Source of the DNA: Simplicispira suum
GTDB taxonomy: Bacteria; Pseudomonadota; Gammaproteobacteria; Burkholderiales; Burkholderiaceae_C
Reading direction: 5' to 3'
NCBI RefSeq assembly: GCF_003008595.1
Contig: NZ_CP027669.1
Span: forward strand, 930,001-994,000
DNA length: 64,000 nt
Shown: piece by piece, positions 56,106 to 64,000 of the stretch
Numbering within the stretch: position 1 is the stretch's first letter
How the letters are laid out: every line of letters begins with the position of its first letter
Position numbers and translations under genes: made by a program
Notes under the pieces: model-generated
What the model saw: the letters and a program-made list of their open reading frames with translations, nothing else
The model's database searches: none
Told to the model about the DNA's origin: nothing

Positions 56106-56247
56106 CTTTTTATTGACTCGGGTTCGCCGGTGCTGGGGCGTCCAGCCGGCTACAACTTAGCTTGGCATATCCATATAGCGGAACCTGCAGAACAAGTGGT
56201 TCAGAATGGAAGGCACTGCTTTTCCACCCTTGCTTTCAGGAGACACC

Positions 56248-57165
56248 ATGAAGGTCGACACCATTCTTCAAACGATTGGCAACACGCCGCACATCCGCAT
56301 CAACCGCATCTTCGGAGCGGACGCCAAGGTATGGATCAAATCCGAACGCGCCAACCCAGGCGGCTCCATCAAGGACCGAATTGCGCTGGCCATGGTCGAA
56401 GCGGCAGAAAAGTCGGGTGCCCTCAAGCCCGGCGGCACCATCATCGAGCCCACCTCGGGCAACACCGGCATTGGCCTGTCCCTGGTGGCGGCCGTCAAGG
56501 GCTACAAACTCATTCTGGTGATGCCCGACAGCATGAGTGTCGAGCGCCGCCGGTTAATGCTGGCTTACGGCGCGAGTTTTGATCTCACACCCAAAGAAAA
56601 GGGCATGAAGGGCGCGATTGCCCGCGCAGAAGAGCTGCAGGCGCAGACGCCAGGCGCCTGGATTCCGCAGCAGTTCGAGAACCCGGCCAATATCGATGTC
56701 CACGCCCAGACCACCGCAGCGGAAATCCTCGCCGATTTTCCCGACGGGCTGGACGTGCTCATCACCGGCGTCGGCACGGGCGGCCACATTACCGGCTGCG
56801 CCCGTGTACTCAAAGCGAAGTTTCCGAACCTCAAGGTATTCGCGGTCGAGCCCACCGGGTCGGCCGTGATTTCCGGCGGCCCCCCCGGCCCGCACGCCAT
56901 TCAGGGGCTGGGCGCCGGCTTCATCCCGAAGAATCTGGACACCAGCGTGCTGGATGGAGCCATCGTGGTGGACGCAGAAGATGCCCGCGAATACGCCCGC
57001 CGCAGTGCGCGCGAAGAAGGCATGTTGGTGGGTATATCGTCGGGCGCCACACTGGCCGCTATTGCGCAAAAACTCCCCAGTTTGCCGGCCGGCAGCCGCA
57101 TCCTCGGCTTCAACTACGACACCGGCGAGCGCTACCTTTCGGTGGAAGGCTTTTTGCCCTCCTGA
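56248..57165 (+). CDS. cysK: Cysteine synthase A (O-acetylserine sulfhydrylase)
   Basis: PLP enzyme of 305 residues making cysteine from O-acetylserine and sulfide. The PLP Lys is in [12 protein letters not shown] (residue 42), substrate loop [10 protein letters not shown], phosphate loop [11 protein letters not shown], and [10 protein letters not shown] near the end. Start [14 protein letters not shown] follows CAGGAGA; upstream open frame is rejected. CysK and CysM are close; length and the [11 protein letters not shown] loop favour CysK. Confidence 0.93.
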   Translation: MKVDTILQTIGNTPHIRINRIFGADAKVWIKSERANPGGSIKDRIALAMVEAAEKSGALKPGGTIIEPTSGNTGIGLSLVAAVKGYKLILVMPDSMSVERRRLMLAYGASFDLTPKEKGMKGAIARAEELQAQTPGAWIPQQFENPANIDVHAQTTAAEILADFPDGLDVLITGVGTGGHITGCARVLKAKFPNLKVFAVEPTGSAVISGGPPGPHAIQGLGAGFIPKNLDTSVLDGAIVVDAEDAREYARRSAREEGMLVGISSGATLAAIAQKLPSLPAGSRILGFNYDTGERYLSVEGFLPS

Positions 57166-57318
57166 GGCACACAGGACGCCATCAAGGTATTGGCCGCGCT
57201 TCACACAGCGTCGGCCACGCGTCCTACAGCAGGTGCGGGCCGTGTCCGGAACAATGGGTGATACGCCCAAGCGCTGCGCATTCAGCGCCATCGCGCGGCG
57301 GTTTAGACCCTTGCCCGC

Positions 57319-58080
57319 ATGCCTGCCACCTCTTCGCCCCTTGCCTTCAAGGCACTGACCGTCAACGTCCACAAAGGCTTTAGCACCTTCAACCGGCGCT
57401 TCGTCCTGCATGAGTTGCGCGACGCGGTGCGGGCCGTGGGAACCGACCTGGTGTTTTTGCAGGAAGTGCACGGCACACACCGTGCGCACGCGCAGCGCAT
57501 TGCCAATTTCCCGCAGGTACCGCAATACGAATTTTTGGCCGACGAAATCTGGCACCAGCACGCCTATGGCCGCAACGCCGTGTACGACAACGGCGACCAC
57601 GGCAACGCCCTGCTCTCCAAATTCCCCATCGTCTACTACGAGAACCACGATATTTCCATTCGCGGCCCGGAGCGTCGTGGCATGTTGCATTGCATTGTTC
57701 AGCCGCCGGGACGGGCGGTGCCGGTGCATGCCATCTGCGTGCACCTGGGTCTGCAGGAATCACACCGCCAGCAGCAGTTGCGCCTGGTCTGCAACCTGAT
57801 CAATTCGCTGCCAGCGCACGAGCCGGTGCTGCTGGCCGGCGACTTCAACGACTGGCGCGGCCGGGCCCACCGCGTGCTGCGCGACGGCGCAGGTCTGAGC
57901 GAAGTGTTTCTGCAGTCGCAAGGACACGCACAGCGCACCTTCCCCGCCTCCATGCCTGTGCTGGCGCTTGACCGCATCTATGTACGCGATGCCACCGTGC
58001 ATTCACCGCTGGTACTGCCCAAGAAGCCTTGGGACCGCCTGTCCGACCATGCGCCGCTGGCCGCGGAGATTCACGTATGA
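57319..58080 (+). CDS. Endonuclease/exonuclease/phosphatase family protein (YbhP-like)
   Basis: EEP-fold metal-dependent hydrolase of 253 residues. LTVNVHKGFSTFNRRFVLHE, LVFLQEVHG, the DFNDWRG motif and the terminal SDHAPLAAEI are the catalytic blocks. In E. coli ybhP precedes clsB and ybhN, and the same order follows here with short gaps, so it is likely part of a phospholipid-related operon. Actual substrate is unknown. Confidence 0.92.
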   Translation: MPATSSPLAFKALTVNVHKGFSTFNRRFVLHELRDAVRAVGTDLVFLQEVHGTHRAHAQRIANFPQVPQYEFLADEIWHQHAYGRNAVYDNGDHGNALLSKFPIVYYENHDISIRGPERRGMLHCIVQPPGRAVPVHAICVHLGLQESHRQQQLRLVCNLINSLPAHEPVLLAGDFNDWRGRAHRVLRDGAGLSEVFLQSQGHAQRTFPASMPVLALDRIYVRDATVHSPLVLPKKPWDRLSDHAPLAAEIHV

Positions 58081-58126
58081 GCGCAGCTGGCCGAATCCCG
58101 TCCATTGAACGCAAGGCGGTGTCCCC

Positions 58127-59389
58127 ATGAGCCGGCGCACCCGCGCGCCACGTTCCTCACGCTGGGTGGAAGGCAACGATTTCGAGCTGCTGGAAAACGG
58201 CGAAGACTTCTTTCCCCGGGTGTTCGCCGCCATCGAATCCGCCGAGCGCGAGGTGTGGCTGGAAACCTTCATCCTGTTCGACGACAAGGTCGGCCGCGCG
58301 CTGCATGCCGCCTTGCTCGGCGCCGCGCAACGGGGCGCCAGCGTGCACGTGCTGGTCGACGGCTTTGGCTCACCCGATCTGCCCGAACGCTACATTGGCG
58401 AGCTGGTTGAGGCGGGCGTGCAGTTCCGTACGTTTGATCCGGGTTCGAGTATTTTTGGCCAGCGGCTCAATGTGCTGCGCCGCATGCACCGCAAGATCGT
58501 AGTGGTCGACGGCGCGCTGGGATTTATCGGAGGCATCAATTACTCGGCCGACCATCTGGCCGATTTTGGACCCGAGGCCAAGCAGGACTATGCCGTGCAG
58601 GTGCGAGGCCCCATCGTGGCGCAGATGCATCGCTTCGTGCAGAGCGCGGTCTACACCGACCAGAGAAAAAAAGCGCCCGAGACACCCGAAATATCCGCCA
58701 CGGCAACTTTGCCACAGGCAGGCTCGGCGGGCGCCATTTTCGTCATGCGCGACAACCACCGCCACAAAAACGACATTGAGCGCCACTACCGCATTGCCCT
58801 GCGCAGCGCGCGCAAGCGTGTCGTCATTGCCAACGCCTACTTCTTCCCCGGCTACCGCTTCATCCGCGAGATGCGCCGAGCGGCGCGCAGGGGGGTGGAC
58901 GTGCGCCTTATTTTGCAGGGCCAGCCGGACATGCCCATCGTCAAAACCGCTGCCAGCATGCTTTACGAGCACTTGGTGCGCGCGGGGGTGCGCGTCTTCG
59001 AGTACTGCGACCGGCCGCTGCACGGCAAGGTGGCCCTGGTAGACGACGAGTGGTCCACCGTGGGTTCGAGCAATCTCGATCCGCTCTCTTTGGCGCTCAA
59101 CCTGGAAGCCAACGTCATCATCCGCGACCGCAGCTTCAATGCCCACCTGCACGAGCGCCTTACCGATCTCATGGAAAAAAGCTGCCGCAGCATCGCGTTG
59201 CCGGCCAAGAGCCGGTGGGCGCGCCTGCGGCTGCTGCGCAGCTATGTGGTGTTCCACCTGATGCGCTGGTTCCCGACCTGGGCCGGCTGGCTGCCGCGCC
59301 ACGAACCCACCATTGCGCTGGCACAGGCGGTGAAGCAGGCGAAACAAGATGACACCAGCAAAGCCGAGCATCCGCACGCTGCAGCCTGA
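58127..59389 (+). CDS. clsB: Cardiolipin synthase B-like phospholipase D family protein
   Basis: Membrane-associated PLD-superfamily enzyme of 420 residues. Two HKD motifs are present: MHRKIVVVDGALGFIGGIN and LHGKVALVDDEWSTVGSSN. ClsB makes cardiolipin or phosphatidylglycerol by transphosphatidylation. It lies between the YbhP-like and YbhN-like genes. No N-terminal membrane helices, as expected for ClsB rather than ClsA. Confidence 0.94.
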   Translation: MSRRTRAPRSSRWVEGNDFELLENGEDFFPRVFAAIESAEREVWLETFILFDDKVGRALHAALLGAAQRGASVHVLVDGFGSPDLPERYIGELVEAGVQFRTFDPGSSIFGQRLNVLRRMHRKIVVVDGALGFIGGINYSADHLADFGPEAKQDYAVQVRGPIVAQMHRFVQSAVYTDQRKKAPETPEISATATLPQAGSAGAIFVMRDNHRHKNDIERHYRIALRSARKRVVIANAYFFPGYRFIREMRRAARRGVDVRLILQGQPDMPIVKTAASMLYEHLVRAGVRVFEYCDRPLHGKVALVDDEWSTVGSSNLDPLSLALNLEANVIIRDRSFNAHLHERLTDLMEKSCRSIALPAKSRWARLRLLRSYVVFHLMRWFPTWAGWLPRHEPTIALAQAVKQAKQDDTSKAEHPHAAA

Positions 59390-60476
59390 AGGAAGCCCAG
59401 GCATGGCGCTGGCAAGGCCCACCACGCCCCAGGCTCCGACCACGCCCTCGGCACCCTCGCGCCTACGACCTGGGCGCGGCGCCGCACGCACCCGCACCAA
59501 CCGGGGAGCGACCCGGCCCGGCGGGTTGACGCAGTTGCAGGAAAAACCTTGGTGGCCCTGGCTGACGCGCAGTCTGGCCGGCGCATTTTTCGTGCTGGTG
59601 GCCTCGCTCATCGTTTACCAGGCGCGCAGCGTGGATTGGCCTGCCGTCTGGCAGGCCGTGCTGGCGCTTCCGGTACGCGTGCTCTGGGCGGGTGCAGCGC
59701 TGGCGTTGCTGAGCCATTTCACCTACGGCAGTTTCGAATGGATTGGCCGGCATGTCACCGGCCACCAGCTGGGCCGCGCCACCACGCTGGGCATCGCCAT
59801 GACCAGCTATGCCTTTACCCTGAACCTCGGCTCGGTGATCGGCGGCGTGGGTGTGCGCTACCGGCTCTACAGCCGGCGCGGCGTGGAGCCCGGCACCATC
59901 GGCCAGGTGGTGGCCACCAGCATCCTGACCAACTGGATCGGCTACTTGTTGCTGACCGCCATCATTCCCTGGTTCTGGGTGCCGCCCGCCGTGTTTGGCT
60001 GGAGTGCCAGCGACGTGCAATGGCGCATGGGCGGCGCTTTGCTGGCCCTGGCGCCGCTGGTCTACCTGGCGCTGTGCCTGGTTCGAGGCGGCCGGCCGCT
60101 GGCGCTGCGCGGCCACTGCTTTGCCCTGCCGCGCTGGCCGCTGGCGCTGTGGCAGGTGGCGGTATCGTGCGCCAACTGGATGCTGATGGGCACGGCGCTG
60201 TGGGTGGTATTGCAGGGCCAGGTGGCGTATCCGGCGGCCGTCGCCACCGTGATGCTGGGGGCGGTGGCCGGGCTGGTGCTGCGTGTGCCGGCCGGCCTGG
60301 GCGTGCTTGAATCGGTGGGCGTGGCGCTGCTGACGACCGATTCGCTGTCCAAGACCGACGTACTGGCCGCACTGCTCGCCTACCGGGCGCTGTACTACTT
60401 TGTGCCCCTGGTGCTGGCGGCGCTGGCGTTTGCGGCCGCCGAATTGCTGGTGCACGGGAAAAAACCAACGAAATAG
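59349..60476 (+). CDS. YbhN-like (UPF0104 / lysylphosphatidylglycerol synthase-type) membrane protein
   Basis: Integral membrane protein of 375 residues with about eight hydrophobic helices after a ~70-residue basic, Pro/Thr-rich N-terminus. VIGGVGVRYRLYSRRGVEPG and RVPAGLGVLESVGVALL are family blocks. Its ATG overlaps the clsB end by 41 bases; ATG at 59403 (MALARPTTPQAP) is a possible later start. YbhN has been linked to cardiolipin transport, consistent with the operon. Confidence 0.88.
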   Translation: MTPAKPSIRTLQPEGSPGMALARPTTPQAPTTPSAPSRLRPGRGAARTRTNRGATRPGGLTQLQEKPWWPWLTRSLAGAFFVLVASLIVYQARSVDWPAVWQAVLALPVRVLWAGAALALLSHFTYGSFEWIGRHVTGHQLGRATTLGIAMTSYAFTLNLGSVIGGVGVRYRLYSRRGVEPGTIGQVVATSILTNWIGYLLLTAIIPWFWVPPAVFGWSASDVQWRMGGALLALAPLVYLALCLVRGGRPLALRGHCFALPRWPLALWQVAVSCANWMLMGTALWVVLQGQVAYPAAVATVMLGAVAGLVLRVPAGLGVLESVGVALLTTDSLSKTDVLAALLAYRALYYFVPLVLAALAFAAAELLVHGKKPTK

Positions 60477-60527
60477 GCCCTCAGCGCTTATCAGTAAAGC
60501 GCTGATAGCTATCAAATTTGAATTTTC
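60471..60527 (+). repeat. Short palindromic repeat, copy E (after the ybhN-like gene)
   Basis: AATAGGCCCTCAGCGCTTAT, CAGTAAAGCGCTGATAGCTA, TCAAATTTGAA. The palindrome CAGCGCTTAtcagtAAAGCGCTG is nearly perfect, making this the best reference copy. It begins within the last codons of the ybhN-like gene, whose stop TAG is part of the repeat. Confidence 0.9.
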
Positions 60528-60611
60528 TTCGCCGTCCACTGGCGGGACAACCGCTGCCGCCGTATCATGCGGCCCCCTGCTGCACCTGCCCGATCGCTAC
60601 GGGCCGCGCCC

Positions 60612-62348
60612 ATGATTCGCCTCTCCGAAATCCGCCTGCCGCTGTCTGCTGCAGAACACCCCGAGCCTGCGCTGATCCAATCCGCAGCAACGATTCTTGG
60701 CGTCCAGCCGGCAGAAGTAGCTCGGCTCACCGTTTTCAAGCGCAGTTTTGACGCCCGCAAACGCGAACTGCTGGCCGTCTACATCGTCGATCTGGAACTG
60801 GCCGACAGCGATCTGGAGCGTGCGCTGCTTGCGCGCCATGCCGGCCACCCGCACATCCAGCCCACGCCCGACATGGCCTGGCGCCCGGTTGGGCAAGCAC
60901 CCGGCACGCTGGCCGAGCGCCCGGTGGTCATTGGCTTTGGTCCCTGCGGCATCTTTGCCGCGCTGGTGCTGGCGCAGATGGGGTTCAAACCCATCGTTCT
61001 GGAGCGTGGCAAGGCCGTGCGCGAGCGCACGCAGGACACCTGGGCGCTGTGGCGCAAACGCGAACTGCACCCCGAGAGCAATGTGCAGTTCGGCGAGGGC
61101 GGTGCCGGCACGTTCTCGGATGGCAAGCTCTACAGCCAAATCAAAGATCCACGCCACTTGGGGCGCAAGGTCATGCACGAGTTCGTGCAGGCCGGCGCGC
61201 CCGAGGAGATCCTTTACGTCGCGCACCCGCACATCGGTACCTTCAAGCTGGTGAAAGTGGTGGAACACCTGCGCGCGCAGATCATTGCGCTCGGTGGCGA
61301 GGTGCGCTTTGGCCAGCGCGTGACCGATTTGTTGCTGGATGACAGCAACGGCGCGCGCAAGCTGCGCGGCGTGCAAGTGCTCGACCAGGAGAACGGTACG
61401 ACGCAGGGACTGCTGAGTTCGCACGTGGTGCTGGCGCTGGGTCACAGCGCACGCGACACGTTCGCCATGCTGTACGGGCATGGCGTGGCCATGGAGGCCA
61501 AGCCCTTTTCCATCGGCTTTCGCATTGAGCATCCCCAAGGCCTGATCGACCGCGCCCGCTGGGGCCGGCACGCCGGCCACCCGCTGCTCGGCGCGGCGGA
61601 CTACAAACTGGTGCACCACGCTGCCAACGGGCGCGACGCCTACAGTTTTTGCATGTGCCCCGGTGGCACGGTGGTTGCGGCAACGAGCGAGCCGGGCCGC
61701 GTGGTGACCAACGGCATGAGCCAGTATTCGCGCAACGAGCGCAACGCCAACGCCGGCCTGGTGGTGGGGATCACGCCGGCCGACTACCCGAGCGACCCAG
61801 CTGCGTTCGAGGCGCAACTGGGCGCAAGCCACGGCGTGCAGCAGCTGCGCGCGGGCGCAGCGCACCCGCTGGCCGGCATCGTGCTGCAGCGCCAGCTCGA
61901 ATCAGCGGCCTATGTGCTGGGCGGCAGCGACTACAGCGCACCTGCGCAGCGGGTTGGCGATTTTCTGGCCGGGCGTGCGTCCACCGCCATGGGCAGTGTC
62001 GAGCCGTCGTACCAGCCCGGCGTGCGGCCGGTGGACTTGGCGGGCGCCCTGCCCGGCTACGCCATCGCCGCGCTGCGGGAAGCCTTGCCGGTGTTTGGCC
62101 AGAAAATCAAAGGCTTCGATTTGCCCGACGCGGTGCTGACCGGTGTCGAGACGCGCACTTCGTCGCCCCTGCGCATTGACCGCAATGCCGATCTGCAAAG
62201 CCCCAACACCACCGGCCTGTACCCCGCGGGCGAAGGCGCAGGCTATGCCGGCGGCATTCTTTCGGCGGGCGTGGACGGCATCAAGGTGGGCGAGGCGGTG
62301 GCCCGCGCGCTGCTGGGCCAAGCCGCCGCCGTCCAGTTGGGCCACTGA
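60612..62348 (+). CDS. NAD(P)/FAD-dependent oxidoreductase (COG2509-type)
   Basis: Cytoplasmic flavoprotein of 578 residues. An N-terminal ferredoxin-like region (about 1-95) precedes the FAD Rossmann motif VVIGFGPCGIFAALVLAQMG and LERGKAVRERTQDTW. FGEGGAGTFSDGKLYSQI and the C-terminal YPAGEGAGYAGGILSAGVDG are family hallmarks. The reaction is unknown. Its stop shares a base with the next gene's ATG (TGATG). Confidence 0.92.
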   Translation: MIRLSEIRLPLSAAEHPEPALIQSAATILGVQPAEVARLTVFKRSFDARKRELLAVYIVDLELADSDLERALLARHAGHPHIQPTPDMAWRPVGQAPGTLAERPVVIGFGPCGIFAALVLAQMGFKPIVLERGKAVRERTQDTWALWRKRELHPESNVQFGEGGAGTFSDGKLYSQIKDPRHLGRKVMHEFVQAGAPEEILYVAHPHIGTFKLVKVVEHLRAQIIALGGEVRFGQRVTDLLLDDSNGARKLRGVQVLDQENGTTQGLLSSHVVLALGHSARDTFAMLYGHGVAMEAKPFSIGFRIEHPQGLIDRARWGRHAGHPLLGAADYKLVHHAANGRDAYSFCMCPGGTVVAATSEPGRVVTNGMSQYSRNERNANAGLVVGITPADYPSDPAAFEAQLGASHGVQQLRAGAAHPLAGIVLQRQLESAAYVLGGSDYSAPAQRVGDFLAGRASTAMGSVEPSYQPGVRPVDLAGALPGYAIAALREALPVFGQKIKGFDLPDAVLTGVETRTSSPLRIDRNADLQSPNTTGLYPAGEGAGYAGGILSAGVDGIKVGEAVARALLGQAAAVQLGH

Positions 62349-63367
62349 TGGCAGGTAGCAGCGCCCTGCACCGCTGCCTTTGGCCCGCCCTGCTGTGTGC
62401 TGCAGCGCTCGCCGCTTGTGCGCTGCCCCACGCCGACGCGCCCGGAATGGTCATCGAAAACAGTCTGGGCATGCGGATGGTGCGGGTGCCTGCCGGCGAA
62501 TTTTTGATGGGCAGCGACGAGCCCCTTGAGGTGCTGACGCAAGCCTTCCCACGCTACGAACGCCGGCGCCTGGTCGCCCTGAGCGACGAGGCGCCGGTGC
62601 ACCGGGTAGGGATCACGCGGGCCTTTTACCTGGGGCAGCATGAGGTGACGGTGGGCCAGTTCCGTCAATTTGTCCAAGCCTCGGGGTATGTGCCCGAATC
62701 CGTGGCCGACGGCACCGGAGGCTACGGTTACAACGCCACCTATGACCCGGCCACCACGCAGCGCGGCGATGCGTTCGAGGGGCGAGATCCCCGCTACTCC
62801 TGGAAGAATCCGGGTTTCGCCCAAGGCGATACGCACCCGGTCCTCAATGTCACCTGGAACGACGCCATGGCCCTGGCCGCGTGGCTCAGCGCGCAGGAAG
62901 GCGTACGCTACCGCCTGCCCACCGAGGCCGAGTGGGAATACGCCTGCCGTGCCGGCTCTCGCACCCGCTATGCCGGCAGCGACGATCCGCAGAGCCTGCT
63001 GGCCACCGCCAACACCTTCGACACCGACGCTTCCGTGTTCTGGCCGCGCTGGCAGGACCAGGCCCTGAGTGGCCACGACGGGCATGCCTTCACCGCACCC
63101 GTAGGAAGCTATCGGCCGAATGCCTTTGGCCTCTACGACATGCTGGGCAATGCCTGGGAATGGACCGCCGACTGGTACGGCGACAGCGCCTACACGCAAT
63201 CGTCCCTAAACGACCCAAAAGGCCCCGCCGATGGGAATGTGCGGGTGCGGCGCGGCGGCTCGTGGCACACCTGGGCGCTGTATGCGCGCTGCGCCTACCG
63301 CAACTGGAACACGCCGCAGACGCGCTACACGCTGGTCGGCATCCGCCTGCTGCGGGAAGTGAAGTAG
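62348..63367 (+). CDS. SUMF1/EgtB-type lipoprotein, probably not a formylglycine generator
   Basis: Predicted lipoprotein of 339 residues. The signal ends in the lipobox LAAC (Cys24). The FGE-sulfatase domain runs MVRVPAGEFLMGSDEP, YLGQHEVTVGQFRQFV, YRLPTEAEWEYACRAG, NAFGLYDMLGNAWEWTADWY. True formylglycine-generating enzymes need a Cys pair near the end; here the region is RRGGSWHTWALYARCAYRN with only one Cys, so that chemistry is unlikely. It is coupled to the FAD gene (TGATG). Role unknown. Confidence 0.88.
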   Translation: MAGSSALHRCLWPALLCAAALAACALPHADAPGMVIENSLGMRMVRVPAGEFLMGSDEPLEVLTQAFPRYERRRLVALSDEAPVHRVGITRAFYLGQHEVTVGQFRQFVQASGYVPESVADGTGGYGYNATYDPATTQRGDAFEGRDPRYSWKNPGFAQGDTHPVLNVTWNDAMALAAWLSAQEGVRYRLPTEAEWEYACRAGSRTRYAGSDDPQSLLATANTFDTDASVFWPRWQDQALSGHDGHAFTAPVGSYRPNAFGLYDMLGNAWEWTADWYGDSAYTQSSLNDPKGPADGNVRVRRGGSWHTWALYARCAYRNWNTPQTRYTLVGIRLLREVK

Positions 63368-63371
63368 CTTT

Positions 63372-64000
63372 TCAAGTCTTGCCCGCGTTCTGCAGCGCAG
63401 CAATGCGCTCTTCAATCGGCGGGTGCGTCGAGAACAGCTTGCCGATACCACCGGCAATGCCCATGGCCTGCATGCTCTTGGGCAGTTCGGCCGGGTGCAC
63501 GCCACCCAGGCGCGCGAGCGCATTGATCATGGGTTGGCGCTTGCCCATGAGCTGGGTGGAACCGGCATCGGCGCGGAATTCGCGCTGGCGCGAGAACCAG
63601 GCCACGACGATGGCGGCAAGGAAGCCCAGCACGATGTCGAGCACGATGGTCGTGACGAAATAACCAATGCCGGGGCCGGAGCGGTTTTCGCTGTTCTTGT
63701 TCAGGAAGCTGTCTACCGCATAGCCGATGACACGCGAGAGGAACACGACAAAGGTGTTCATCACGCCCTGGATCAGCGTCATGGTGACCATGTCGCCATT
63801 GGCGATGTGGGCAATTTCATGACCAATCACGGCTTCGACCTCTTCACGCGTCATGCTTCGCAGCAGACCGGTGGACACCGCCACCAGCGCCGAGTTCTTG
63901 AACGCGCCCGTGGCAAAGGCATTCGGGTCGCCCTCGAAGATACCAACTTCGGGCATACCGATGCCGGCTTTTTCGGCAAAACCACGTACGGTCTCCAGAA
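63372..64000 (-). CDS. htpX: Protease HtpX, C-terminal part (cut by the window edge)
   Basis: Zinc metalloprotease of the inner membrane involved in membrane-protein quality control. The HExxH motif is in [15 protein letters not shown], the third ligand in [14 protein letters not shown], with two membrane helices between. The upstream codons to the edge ([13 protein letters not shown]) are in frame, so the gene continues beyond the window. Ends [16 protein letters not shown]. Confidence 0.95.
   Translation of the reverse strand, partial: LETVRGFAEKAGIGMPEVGIFEGDPNAFATGAFKNSALVAVSTGLLRSMTREEVEAVIGHEIAHIANGDMVTMTLIQGVMNTFVVFLSRVIGYAVDSFLNKNSENRSGPGIGYFVTTIVLDIVLGFLAAIVVAWFSRQREFRADAGSTQLMGKRQPMINALARLGGVHPAELPKSMQAMGIAGGIGKLFSTHPPIEERIAALQNAGKT

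Overview
The window looks like chromosomal DNA of a Comamonadaceae betaproteobacterium (Acidovorax/Simplicispira-like). The grounds are high GC, an Omp32-type porin, a DksA without a complete zinc finger and with a long Ala/Lys/Pro-rich N-terminus, the gene order of the division and cell-wall (dcw) cluster, and short interspersed repeats of a kind I associate with this family. I saw no phage, insertion sequence, CRISPR array or tRNA.

Layout. (1) 1-6.1 kb, sugar metabolism: a frameshifted maltoporin-like gene cut by the window edge, a sugar ABC binding protein, a divergent TctD/TctE-type two-component pair with a frameshifted kinase, transaldolase, and a divergent RpiR/HexR-like regulator. (2) 6.1-14 kb: a PEBP-family protein, then a minus-strand peptide-type ABC operon (two permeases, binding protein, two ATPases) that includes an M20 amidohydrolase. 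(3) 14-21 kb: porin with a strong terminator, OsmC protein, a candidate small RNA, ilvA, cobS-cobC, and a chemotaxis receptor. (4) 21-23.4 kb: thiC under a TPP riboswitch. (5) 23.2-42.3 kb: the whole dcw cluster on the minus strand, mraZ-rsmH-ftsL-ftsI-murE-murF-mraY-murD-ftsW-murG-murC-ddl-ftsQ-ftsA-ftsZ-lpxC, followed by an unlisted 58-residue membrane protein. Most junctions are 4-base stop/start overlaps, and the cluster starts with a promoter overlapping a four-unit MraZ operator. (6) 42.4-51.2 kb: hslVU, a STAS-like protein, dksA, a COG0523 metal GTPase, and dapF-DUF484-xerC. (7) 51.2-64 kb: a glutathione transferase, a Nudix/metallo-beta-lactamase fusion, an RluF-like protein that seems to lack its catalytic Asp, RNase P RNA, a low-GC hypothetical gene, cysK, a ybhP-clsB-ybhN-type operon, an FAD protein, a SUMF1-like lipoprotein, and part of htpX.

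Two themes cut across the window. First, a ~50-base imperfect palindromic repeat occurs at least eleven times. Five copies lie inside or at the ends of reading frames (cobC, murE, murD, murC, Nudix-MBL). In those genes it is always in the same orientation relative to the coding strand and leaves the protein open, a pattern reminiscent of Rickettsia palindromic elements. Second, four genes carry apparent frameshifts, each repaired by adding one base to a G/C run of five to seven. This suggests homopolymer sequencing errors or, less likely, real decay. A second, GC-rich repeat family of about 100-190 bases occurs five times between genes.
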